The notes beneath the pieces are model-generated. The model worked only from the letters and a program-made list of their open reading frames with translations. It did not search any database and was not told the DNA's origin. Shown here piece after piece: positions 7,526 to 14,182 of a stretch of DNA of 19,784 nucleotides. The DNA comes from Campylobacterota bacterium (lineage in GTDB: Bacteria; Campylobacterota; Campylobacteria; Campylobacterales; Sulfurovaceae), in NCBI GenBank assembly GCA_030595845.1, contig JAUVCL010000016.1, forward strand, positions 1 through 19,784. Direction: 5' to 3'. Numbering within the stretch: the first letter of the stretch is position 1; every line of letters begins with the position of its first letter. A program made the position numbers and the translations under genes.

Positions 7526-9256
7526 ATGTCTATATATAAAAAGTTATTATTTGAGACGTTGTTTGAAGAGTCCACTGACGGGTTAATGATTTTAGAAAAT
7601 GGAAAATGTATTGAGTGTAATCAGGCTATACTTAATACATTAGGGGTTAAGGATAAAAACTTATTATATGGTCTTCTTCCTTCGAATATTTCTCCTGAAC
7701 TACAACCAGATGGACAAAAATCATCGTTAAAAGAAAAAAAAATGATGCGCTTTGCTTTAATCCATGGAAGTCATAATTTTGATTGGGTATATACAGGTCG
7801 AAATGGAGAAGATGTTTGGGTAGATGTCACCATGACTCCAATCACTATGGATCAACAAGATATTGTTTATGTATCATGCAGGGATGTTTCACGCAGGAAG
7901 AAAGAGGAAAAGAAATTATTAGAAGAGAAAGAAAAACTTTATCGTCTTGCACATAATGATGCGCTTACGGGATTACCTAATCGTTTATTCTTTATTGAAC
8001 GATTAAAACAGGTAACTTCAATGGCTAAACGGCATAGGCGTGAACTGGCAATATTGTTTATGGATTTAGACAGATTCAAAGAGATCAATGACTCTTTGGG
8101 ACATGCAGCTGGCGATAAAGTGCTTTGCGAAATTGCAACGCGGTTACCAGGTGTTATTCGTAAAGAAGATACTTTAGTACGTCTTGGCGGTGATGAGTTT
8201 GTCATTTTAATGGAAAACTTGTTTGACAAAACAGATGCAGCGATATTGGCAAAAAAAATTCTTGATGTTTTAAACGAACCCATTTATATTGATGGACATA
8301 TACTTTATGTGTCTGGTAGTATAGGTATCAGTCTATACCCGGAAAATAATGGCAGTATTGATAATCTTATAAATTGTGCTGATACTGCAATGTACAAAGC
8401 AAAAGCGAAGGGAAGAAATAACTTTCAGTTTCATTCAAATGATCTAACAGAGATAGCAAATGAACGTGTAGGGTTAGAAGAAAAATTACGCCAATCTTTA
8501 AACAATGACGAGTTTCTTGTTTACTATCAACCACAAATCAATAGTGAAAATGGTGAATTAACAGGAATGGAAGCATTTGTTCGCTGGAATCACAAAAATA
8601 CAAAAATTATATCACCTTCAAAATTTATTGCATTTGCTGAAGAAACAGGATTCATTGTACCTTTGGATCAATGGGTGATGAAAAAAGCTTTCACACAAAT
8701 GGTTCAGTGGTATAAAATGGGTTATAATCCAGGAATATTAGCACTTAACCTTTCTATGAAACAGCTTCGTCGTGAAGATTTTATTTTTAGACTTAAGAGC
8801 ATGCTGAAAGAAACAGGGTGTAAGCCTGAATGGGTCTCGCTTGAAGTGACAGAAAATCAGATTATGCCAAATCTAGAGAAGGTGTTTGATACCCTTACAC
8901 AGATTAGAGAAATGGGGATTAAAATTGCTATTGATGACTTTGGAATAGGCTGTTCTACACTTTCAAGGCTAAAAGATATTCCTATTGATAAATTAAAGAT
9001 AGATCAAACTTTTATAAAAAACTTACCCCATAATAAAAATGATATCAGTATTATAAAAGCAGCGATTTTGCTTTCAAAAAATTTAAATATTGATATTATT
9101 GCTAAAGGTGTGGAAACGGAAGAGCAAAAGAGGTTTTTAACTGAAACGGGTTGTATGCATATGCAAGGTTATATTTATGCCAAACCAATGATGGCAAGTA
9201 AAATGGAAGAAATGTTTAAAATAAAATGTCATAATACGCTTGATATGGAGCAATAA
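7526..9256 (+). CDS. PAS-GGDEF-EAL protein, cyclic-di-GMP turnover, EAL site altered
   Basis: A 576-residue soluble protein. A PAS sensor domain (about 8-124, ending CRDVSRRKKEE) leads through a short coiled linker to GGDEF (about 140-300) and EAL (about 315-565). The diguanylate cyclase site is intact: GGDEF at 221-225, with an RxxD inhibitory site (RKED, 212-215) five residues before. The EAL signature reads EAF at 349-351, which keeps the Glu. Asn408, Glu440, Asp470, Asp471, Lys491 and Gln547 are kept. The usual AEGVET motif reads AKGVET, placing Lys527 where catalytic EAL domains have a metal-site Glu (Glu352 in RocR by spacing). It may be a cyclase with a non-catalytic EAL. No membrane segment. 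GGGGGAG precedes the ATG. The stop overlaps the next gene as TAATG. Confidence 0.93.
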   Translation: MSIYKKLLFETLFEESTDGLMILENGKCIECNQAILNTLGVKDKNLLYGLLPSNISPELQPDGQKSSLKEKKMMRFALIHGSHNFDWVYTGRNGEDVWVDVTMTPITMDQQDIVYVSCRDVSRRKKEEKKLLEEKEKLYRLAHNDALTGLPNRLFFIERLKQVTSMAKRHRRELAILFMDLDRFKEINDSLGHAAGDKVLCEIATRLPGVIRKEDTLVRLGGDEFVILMENLFDKTDAAILAKKILDVLNEPIYIDGHILYVSGSIGISLYPENNGSIDNLINCADTAMYKAKAKGRNNFQFHSNDLTEIANERVGLEEKLRQSLNNDEFLVYYQPQINSENGELTGMEAFVRWNHKNTKIISPSKFIAFAEETGFIVPLDQWVMKKAFTQMVQWYKMGYNPGILALNLSMKQLRREDFIFRLKSMLKETGCKPEWVSLEVTENQIMPNLEKVFDTLTQIREMGIKIAIDDFGIGCSTLSRLKDIPIDKLKIDQTFIKNLPHNKNDISIIKAAILLSKNLNIDIIAKGVETEEQKRFLTETGCMHMQGYIYAKPMMASKMEEMFKIKCHNTLDMEQ

Positions 9257-9606
9257 TGAATTTTAAACAATTAGATAGATATTTACTTTCTAAACAGGCT
9301 GTGACCTTTGATTACCCTTTTGATGAAAAGGTACGTGTGTACCGTATAGCTGAGAAGATGTTTGCATTGACTTCGGAAGATACTCCCATCACTGTCAACC
9401 TAAAGTGTGATCCGATCTATGCGCTGGAGCTTAGAAGTATATATGAAGGTGTCATAGCAGGATATCATATGAATAAAAAGCATTGGAACACGGTAAATGT
9501 TCAAGATTCAGATGTAGATGATGAGACGGTAAAAGAGTTGATAGACCATTCGTATGACTTGGTTTACAAGAGTTTGACAAAGAAGAAAAGAGAGGCATTG
9601 GGATGA
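9256..9606 (+). CDS. MmcQ/YjbR-family protein
   Basis: A 116-residue protein of the MmcQ/YjbR (formerly DUF419) family, a CyaY-like small alpha/beta fold often labelled DNA-binding. Family features are the N-terminal YLLSKQAVTFDYPFDEKVRV, KMFALTSE, then NLKCDPIYALELRSIY, GYHMNKKHWNTV at about 71-82, and a C-terminal helix SYDLVYKSLTKKKREAL. The molecular role is not established. It overlaps the c-di-GMP gene by one base upstream and ogt by four bases (ATGA) downstream, so all three are translated as one unit. Confidence 0.85.
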   Translation: MNFKQLDRYLLSKQAVTFDYPFDEKVRVYRIAEKMFALTSEDTPITVNLKCDPIYALELRSIYEGVIAGYHMNKKHWNTVNVQDSDVDDETVKELIDHSYDLVYKSLTKKKREALG

Positions 9607-10115
9607 TCTCTATTCAGTATTTTGATACACCTGTAGGCGAACTCATACTTGGTTCGTATGATGGAAAACTGTGTTTGGCAGATTGGCGATATAGAAAAAT
9701 GCGTGAGAGTATAGATTCAAGACTACAAAAAGGTCTTAATGCTGAGTATGTTGAAGAAGATACGGAAGTGTTAAAAGAGGCTCGCAAACAGTTCAATGAA
9801 TATTTTGATCATAAAAGACAAAGTTTTGATATACCCTTACTTATGGTGGGTACTGATTTTCAAAGGTCTGTGTGGGATGGGCTTATTCAGATACCGTATG
9901 GAACTACTTTTTCTTACCTAGATTTAGCAAAGCGTATAGACAATGAAAAGGCAGTGCGTGCTGTAGCCTCTGCGAATGGTGCAAATGCTATCTCCATACT
10001 CATACCTTGCCACCGTATCATAGGGTCAAATGGTGACTTGGTAGGGTATGCAGGTGGTTTGCCTTCGAAGAAAAAACTTTTAGAGTTGGAGTCTAATTAC
10101 TCTGTTACTTCGTAA
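9603..10115 (+). CDS. ogt: Methylated-DNA--protein-cysteine methyltransferase (Ogt type)
   Basis: A 170-residue suicide repair protein that moves alkyl groups from O6-alkylguanine (and O4-alkylthymine) to its own cysteine. The active site is IPCHR with Cys136. The preceding RAVASANGANAISIL carries the helix-turn-helix Arg119, and VGYAGGLPSKKKLLELE closes the domain. The N-terminal ribonuclease-like domain (1-80) begins with YFDTPVGELILGSYD. The length matches Ogt. The loop reads GANA where G-x-N-P is more usual, a small deviation. The ATG overlaps the upstream gene by ATGA. Together with alkC, the window holds two independent alkylation-repair activities. Confidence 0.93.
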   Translation: MISIQYFDTPVGELILGSYDGKLCLADWRYRKMRESIDSRLQKGLNAEYVEEDTEVLKEARKQFNEYFDHKRQSFDIPLLMVGTDFQRSVWDGLIQIPYGTTFSYLDLAKRIDNEKAVRAVASANGANAISILIPCHRIIGSNGDLVGYAGGLPSKKKLLELESNYSVTS

Positions 10116-10117
10116 TG

Positions 10118-10134
10118 TGTCAAGTTATTTGACA
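10118..10134. promoter_or_regulatory. Perfect TGTCAA-N5-TTGACA palindrome, candidate operator
   Basis: TGTCAA at 10118-10123 and TTGACA at 10129-10134 are perfect inverted arms around GTTAT. The palindrome lies about 20 bases before the -10 box of the Crp/Fnr-family gene, over the -35 region. Size and spacing suit a Crp/Fnr dimer (compare TGTGA-N6-TCACA and TTGAT-N4-ATCAA), so autoregulation is plausible. Confidence 0.5.
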
Positions 10135-10151
10135 GCTATTATAAAAACTAA

Positions 10152-10160
10152 TGTTATAAT
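10152..10160 (+). promoter_or_regulatory. Extended -10 promoter abutting the Crp/Fnr-family gene
   Basis: TGtTATAAT at 10152-10160 is identical to the mltG extended -10. TTGACA at 10129-10134 is 20 bases upstream, long for a -35. The predicted transcription start (about 10167) coincides with the ATG, so the message may be leaderless. Confidence 0.6.
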
Positions 10161-10166
10161 CGTTTG

Positions 10167-10796
10167 ATGACACATAAATTTATCAATCAAACATTAAAAG
10201 AAGTGAGTATGTTCTCTTCTTTAGGGGAAGATGAACTTAAGGCACTAGAAAATATCTCTCAAATAGTGGATTATAAAGAGGGAGAAACCTTATTTTTAGA
10301 AGGTGAAACCAGTGATGTGCTTATGCTTCTTATCGAGGGAGTAGTGAGTGTTTTTAAGCATGACGATAAAGGTAATGAAATCGTCATTGGCTACTTCAAA
10401 CGCTATGAATTACTAGCAGAAGCCGCCACTCTAAGACATACACCTTTGCCTTCATCTTCGAGATTTGAAACAGATGGTAAACTTATCAAAATAGATATAG
10501 TTGCATTTGAAAAACTTTTCATGTTGCACCCCAATATCTCTTATGCTATTATCCAGTCTTTATTGAAAAAAGTGGATTTATTACAGCAAAATATACACTT
10601 CAATATAGCCACCACATCTATAGATAAAATACTCCATTTTTATAGAGAAAACCCAGCACTCAGCCTGGATTTAAAGCAATATGAGATCGCATCTGTGCTT
10701 GGTATGACAGCAGAGACATTTTCTCGTAACCTTCGTAAACTTGTTAAAGATGGAAAGCTCATGAAAGTAAGTACAGGATACAAGATCGTACAGTAA
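10167..10796 (+). CDS. Crp/Fnr-family transcription regulator without cysteines
   Basis: A 209-residue regulator with a cyclic-nucleotide-binding-like beta-roll (about 15-120: YKEGETLFLEGETSD, IEGVVSVFKHDDKGNE), a dimer helix (about 125-150) and a C-terminal winged helix (EIASVLGMTAETFSRNLRKL, about 171-190). It contains no cysteine, so an FNR-type iron-sulfur cluster is excluded. The phosphate-cassette region reads LLAEAATLRHTPLPSSSRFE, without the R-S-A of CRP, so cAMP binding is doubtful. A small ligand, heme or NO response is possible. The ATG at 10167 is preferred over TTG at 10164. No ribosome site precedes it and the promoter abuts it. ATG at 10209 is an alternative, but it would remove an expected helix. 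The globin gene follows 20 bases later. Confidence 0.88.
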   Translation: MTHKFINQTLKEVSMFSSLGEDELKALENISQIVDYKEGETLFLEGETSDVLMLLIEGVVSVFKHDDKGNEIVIGYFKRYELLAEAATLRHTPLPSSSRFETDGKLIKIDIVAFEKLFMLHPNISYAIIQSLLKKVDLLQQNIHFNIATTSIDKILHFYRENPALSLDLKQYEIASVLGMTAETFSRNLRKLVKDGKLMKVSTGYKIVQ

Positions 10797-10816
10797 TAAA
10801 TATACAAGGAAGTATT

Positions 10817-11722
10817 ATGGAACAGCATGTTACGTTAAAAGCACATTATAAATTTACAGAGGAAGAAGCACAAATATTAAAAGAGTTACAACCAAGAATG
10901 GAAGAACTTGTAGATCGGTTTGCAGATGAATTTTATGACTATATTTGGGGTTTTGGTACCACGGCAAAATTTCTAAAAGACAAAGCCATTATCGCCCATC
11001 ATCGTACGAAAATTAAAGAATGGTTTTTGAATCTCTTTTCAGGGAAATACGATACTTTTTATTTCTTGAATCTTTATAAGATAGGTGAAATACATGTTAA
11101 GATAGGTCTGCCTACACACTACGTAAACTCTGCTTTTACTTTCGTGCGTACTTTCGCTTTAAAAAGCATAGAAGAAAACTTTGAAAACAAAGAGCAGCAT
11201 GTAAAAGAGATACATGCTGTAGAAAAGATCATCGATATGAATTTAGATGTGCTTACAAGTTCCTATAGAGAAGAAGAACTTAGTAAGTTCTTGTCTTTGT
11301 CTAAAATAGAGAAAAATATTTTAACGGGTTTGAAAAAGTTCAACTCTTATGTGAACTACTTTCTGGCAGGTGCCTTGGCTCTTGTAGCTTTCTTTGCTAT
11401 AGGACTTTTCTTGTATGATATATATCTACTTTTCTTTACTTCTGTGAGCATAGAAAAGGGTATCTTAACAGTTTTAGGAAGTTTATTGGTACTATGGGCA
11501 GCTATAGAGCTAATACACGAAGAGATAAACCACCTACAAGGCAAGGGCTTTGCAATTGGAGCGTTTATCATGCTTGCCATGGCAGCACTCATCAGAAAAG
11601 TGTTGATTTATTCTTTGTCTTCAGAAAAGTCTGATGAACTTTTGGTGATAGGTGCGGTTATAGTAGGTCTTGCTGTGGCGTATTGGCTCGTGGGGCATAA
11701 GAAAAAAGAGGGTGCTTATTAG
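10817..11722 (+). CDS. Protoglobin-PsiE fusion, membrane heme protein
   Basis: A 301-residue two-domain protein. Residues about 8-165 form a protoglobin/globin-coupled-sensor domain: DRFADEFYDYIW at 33-44, HHRTKIKEWFLNLFSGKYD at 61-79, and KIGEIHVKIGLP at 88-99, with His93 the likely heme-proximal ligand. Residues about 180-295 are four predicted membrane helices (181-206, 215-233, 243-266, 273-294) with a PsiE-like pattern: AAIELIHEEINHLQGKG, then AALIRKVLIY. There is no transmitter (no MCP, GGDEF or kinase), so output must pass through the membrane domain or partners. An AAGGAAG ribosome site lies upstream. Operon with the Crp/Fnr-type gene suggests a gas or redox sensing pair. Ligand (O2, NO or CO) unknown. 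Confidence 0.85.
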   Translation: MEQHVTLKAHYKFTEEEAQILKELQPRMEELVDRFADEFYDYIWGFGTTAKFLKDKAIIAHHRTKIKEWFLNLFSGKYDTFYFLNLYKIGEIHVKIGLPTHYVNSAFTFVRTFALKSIEENFENKEQHVKEIHAVEKIIDMNLDVLTSSYREEELSKFLSLSKIEKNILTGLKKFNSYVNYFLAGALALVAFFAIGLFLYDIYLLFFTSVSIEKGILTVLGSLLVLWAAIELIHEEINHLQGKGFAIGAFIMLAMAALIRKVLIYSLSSEKSDELLVIGAVIVGLAVAYWLVGHKKKEGAY

Positions 11723-11774
11723 CGCAAAAGCACACAGATACACGCCCTACACAGGAGAAGATTTAAATGTTAAG

Positions 11775-11821
11775 TTTAACTTTACGTTATTGTACATCTA
11801 CTTTCTTAGCGTTAAGTTAAG
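11775..11821. terminator. Stem-loop between convergent globin and merR genes
   Basis: TTTAACTTTACGTTA starting at 11775 pairs with TTAGCGTTAAGTTAAG ending at 11821, with one mismatch and two G-U pairs around a loop of about 17 bases. The right arm overlaps the last codons of merR. GTTAAGTTTAAC at 11769-11780 forms a second small dyad. There is no run of T on either side, so termination is plausible, not certain. Confidence 0.4.
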
Positions 11822-12489
11822 ACTTCTTGTTTTAGTGTAGAAAAAAATGCTTTATAGGTTTGTCTGTTGAAGATGTATGTTTTAACATTAAAAAGTGTTT
11901 CAAAGACAATTTTCCATAATACAGAGAAGTTTTCCTCATTGCGTATATCACAAAGTTGTGTCTGTATCTGATATTCAATCATACTAAGTGCTTTAGCATG
12001 AAACACATACATTTTAAGTATGTCATACTCAATACCTACTTGATTATAGTAGTGTACAAGCTGTATGATAGAAACTTCTTTCTCTGTAAAGTCATCATGA
12101 TCTATGGGCATGAGTATTTCATCCTTTAAAAGTTTATCAAGTAAGCCTACGTTGATATTGAAAGTGGATATGAACTCTTTTTTTGTGTAATGCTTAGCTT
12201 CTATAGGTATTGCACTTAATGTATTCATAAGTGGTACTACCATGCTTGATGACGATGAGAAAGATTGGTTCTTATTTTGCAATATATTTTTAAGTTGTTC
12301 ATTGCTACTTCCAAGGTTTTCTTTCATATAATTGATATATTTGATCCGTTCTATATGCTCATCACTATAGCGGTGTACATTTGATTTGATCTTATTTGCT
12401 TCTGGTAACATACCTTCTTTTATATAATAAAGTATGGTAGATTTTGGGACATTGGTTTTTGCTACGAGTTCAGATATTTTGTATTGCAT
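11812..12489 (-). CDS. MerR-family regulator with a possible second helix-turn-helix
   Basis: A 225-residue regulator. Residues 1-70 are a classical MerR DNA-binding head (YKISELVAKTNVPKSTILYY, IKEGMLP, YSDEHIERIKYINYMKENLG). A serine-rich hinge (77-83) follows. Residues about 101-150 look like a degenerate second MerR/winged-helix module (YTKKEFISTFNINVGLLDKLL, FTEKEVSIIQLVHYY). The rest (151-225) is helical and could bind ligand or dimerise. There is one cysteine, Cys180, so a thiol or metal-thiolate site of the classic kind is not evident. AGGA lies 6 bases before the ATG. It is divergent from the AhpD-thioredoxin operon across about 100 bases, and that operon is its likely target. Confidence 0.85.
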   Translation of the reverse strand: MQYKISELVAKTNVPKSTILYYIKEGMLPEANKIKSNVHRYSDEHIERIKYINYMKENLGSSNEQLKNILQNKNQSFSSSSSMVVPLMNTLSAIPIEAKHYTKKEFISTFNINVGLLDKLLKDEILMPIDHDDFTEKEVSIIQLVHYYNQVGIEYDILKMYVFHAKALSMIEYQIQTQLCDIRNEENFSVLWKIVFETLFNVKTYIFNRQTYKAFFSTLKQEVLT

Positions 12490-12519
12490 AGATGATCCTG
12501 ATTAATGTTTATCTAAAGA

Positions 12520-12528
12520 ATTATAGCA
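12520..12528 (-). promoter_or_regulatory. Extended -10 promoter for merR
   Basis: Read on the minus strand, TGcTATAAT occupies 12528-12520, about 30 bases before the merR ATG. It is the third TGnTATAAT in the window. Confidence 0.55.
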
Positions 12529-12558
12529 TATAATCTTAAAACGTTAAGTACTACTTTA
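12529..12558 (+). promoter_or_regulatory. -10 box of the AhpD operon and adjacent dyad
   Basis: TATAAT at 12529-12534 could be the -10 of the plus-strand operon, with a leader of about 50 bases. Next to it, TTAAGTA at 12544-12550 and TACTTTA at 12552-12558 form a dyad (6 of 7 pairs) around one C. This is a candidate site for the divergent MerR regulator. The dyad would lie near +10 of this promoter and near -38 of the merR promoter. Confidence 0.4.
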
Positions 12559-12590
12559 TGTTTTTAAATCATTTATAGAAAGAAAATAAT

Positions 12591-13121
12591 ATGGCACATA
12601 TAAATTTACCGGAATTTGAAGACATGGCTCCTGTAATACAGGATAAAGCAAGACCTATTTTAGAGAAGACAGGACAATTGGGAGAAATATTTAAATTACT
12701 TGCTATAGATGAAAAGATCTATTTTGCAACAGATGTAATGATACAAAAATATTTGCTTGATGAAACAACGCTTTCTTATGATATAAAAGAAGCTATAGCA
12801 CTTTTGATCTCTAAAGAGAATGGATGTAAAATGTGTGTGGATGTACATAAAGGCATAGCTAAAATGCTAGGATTAAGTGATCAGCGTATATCTGAAATTT
12901 TGCAGGGCATTGATGCTATTGATACAGATGAAAAAGAAAAGGCACTTTTGCATTTTTGTATTAAAGCGGCACAAAAAGATAATTATAAGATCTTAAAAGA
13001 AGAGATCGAAGCACTTAAAGAGATGGGTTGGAATGATGTACAGATCATAGAGGCAGTAGCGATTACAGGGTATTTCAATTATATCAATACCCTCTCTAAT
13101 GTTTTTGGTCTCGGACAATAG
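12591..13121 (+). CDS. AhpD-like carboxymuconolactone decarboxylase-family protein
   Basis: A 176-residue all-helical protein with the AhpD catalytic pattern Glu76-x2-Cys79-x2-Cys82-x3-His86 (ENGCKMCVDVHKG). In AhpD the CxxC pair passes electrons to peroxide-reducing partners. Homologues without a defined partner are called peroxidase-related. The second half contains the usual EKALLHFCIKAAQ and helical end EAVAITGYFNYINTLSNVFG. Cytoplasmic, no signal. The ribosome site is weak (AAAGAAAA). First gene of a plus-strand operon whose later genes include a periplasmic thioredoxin. The reading as a thiol-based peroxide or radical defence enzyme is inferred from family and context. Confidence 0.87.
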   Translation: MAHINLPEFEDMAPVIQDKARPILEKTGQLGEIFKLLAIDEKIYFATDVMIQKYLLDETTLSYDIKEAIALLISKENGCKMCVDVHKGIAKMLGLSDQRISEILQGIDAIDTDEKEKALLHFCIKAAQKDNYKILKEEIEALKEMGWNDVQIIEAVAITGYFNYINTLSNVFGLGQ

Positions 13122-13125
13122 GAGT

Positions 13126-13320
13126 ATGCTAAACATTATGCATGAAATATTTGATATAACAGGTAAAGTATTTGTCTCAGTATGGAATGCTTTTTCCATT
13201 TTTTTTGGGTTTCCCTATGAGGAACAAGCTAAGAAAATGAAAGATTATGATTTGCGTGGGAAGAATAATGCCAAGCCTAATCATACAGTCTATAGAGCAA
13301 ATAAAGTAAGTAGGGATTGA
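13126..13320 (+). CDS. Small hypothetical protein in the redox operon
   Basis: A protein of about 64 residues that I do not recognise. The N-terminal half is hydrophobic (IFDITGKVFVSVWNAFSIFFGFP) and may be one membrane-associated helix. The second half is polar and basic (EEQAKKMKDYDLRGK) and ends near VYRANKVSRD. The start is uncertain. GGAG at 13121-13124 overlaps the upstream stop and is too close to ATG 13126 and somewhat far from ATG 13138, while ATG 13099 would overlap the upstream gene by 23 bases. It sits between AhpD and thioredoxin with gaps of 4 and 3 bases, so it is very probably cotranscribed. Confidence 0.6.
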   Translation: MLNIMHEIFDITGKVFVSVWNAFSIFFGFPYEEQAKKMKDYDLRGKNNAKPNHTVYRANKVSRD

Positions 13321-13323
13321 AGC

Positions 13324-14142
13324 ATGAAAAAATTATTATGGTTAGTATTATTAAGTAGTACAATATTTGCCCAAAGTTTTTATGTACTCTCCGGCGTAGA
13401 TAACTATGATGCCATCGTGGCAAATATGTCTCCTAAGACGGCTAAATACAGTGAAGATATAAAGTCACTCATGTTGAGTATGTCTAAAGAGATCGGTGTG
13501 GATACTACGGGGCACCCTTCCTCTGTACTATATTTTCTGATCGCTGATGTTTCTATGGGAGATACTATAGGGCTTAAAATAGAGTTGGGATTGGGAGAGT
13601 ATGTTTTACGTAAGGGTGGAACACAACGTGTATTTGGGGTGACCTATTTGGACACAAAACTCATAGCACCAGATTTTAAAGATGAAGAAGATGTAGAAGA
13701 TCAACTGGCTGATACAGTAGAAGATATGCTAGAGGCATTTAAACTACAACATCAAGATGACAATAAAAAGTTATCACGGGCTAAAAAGTCTGTTACGCAT
13801 GAGACCTTTGCAAAAGAGATGGGCTATGAGACCAACTATGAAGCAGCGTTAACCAAAGCTAAGAAAGAGGGTAAAGAGATCATGCTATTTATGATAACAT
13901 CTTACTGCCCTTGGTGTAGAAAACTGGAAAATCGTATACTCTCACAAGTGGAGATAGATGCACAAGTAAAAGCCAAGTATGTACCACTTATGCTCAACCT
14001 AGATACTGACAAGTACCCAGAGCAGTTTGCTAAGACACGTTTTACTCCTATACTCTACATAGTAGACAGTAAAGATGAAAAGATAATACATAAGTTTGTA
14101 GGTTATAGTAGCCGTGGTGAGTTTTTGCGTGTGTTAAGGTAA
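13324..14142 (+). CDS. Exported thioredoxin-fold protein with CPWC site and unknown N-terminal domain
   Basis: A 272-residue protein. A Sec signal peptide (MKKLLWLVLLSSTIFA, cleavage before QS) exports it to the periplasm. Residues about 20-145 form a domain I do not recognise, with mixed strands and helices and an acidic C-terminal part (DEEDVEDQLADTVEDMLEAF). Residues about 165-272 are a thioredoxin fold: helix EAALTKAKKEGKEIMLFM, active site Cys195-Pro-Trp-Cys198 (SYCPWCRKLE), and cis-Pro TPILY near 241-245. CPWC is unlike DsbA (CPHC) and classic thioredoxin (CGPC), and resembles 'thioredoxin_7/SoxW-like' proteins. It probably reduces or repairs envelope thiols. The next gene follows after 40 bases. 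Confidence 0.85.
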   Translation: MKKLLWLVLLSSTIFAQSFYVLSGVDNYDAIVANMSPKTAKYSEDIKSLMLSMSKEIGVDTTGHPSSVLYFLIADVSMGDTIGLKIELGLGEYVLRKGGTQRVFGVTYLDTKLIAPDFKDEEDVEDQLADTVEDMLEAFKLQHQDDNKKLSRAKKSVTHETFAKEMGYETNYEAALTKAKKEGKEIMLFMITSYCPWCRKLENRILSQVEIDAQVKAKYVPLMLNLDTDKYPEQFAKTRFTPILYIVDSKDEKIIHKFVGYSSRGEFLRVLR

Positions 14143-14182
14143 AAAAGGAATAGCTTTGGATCATAATGATAGAGGAATCATC

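Noticed and set aside
10164..10166. TTG as start of the Crp/Fnr-family gene
   Set aside because: The directly following ATG at 10167 adds no conflict and fits the predicted transcription start better.
10167..10796. FNR-type oxygen sensor
   Set aside because: The protein contains no cysteine, so it cannot hold the FNR iron-sulfur cluster.
14156..14182. TTG start extending the methyltransferase fusion by nine residues
   Set aside because: AAGGA lies before it, but ATG 14183 has AGAGGA with good spacing and the usual methyltransferase start context; the extra residues look like leader sequence.
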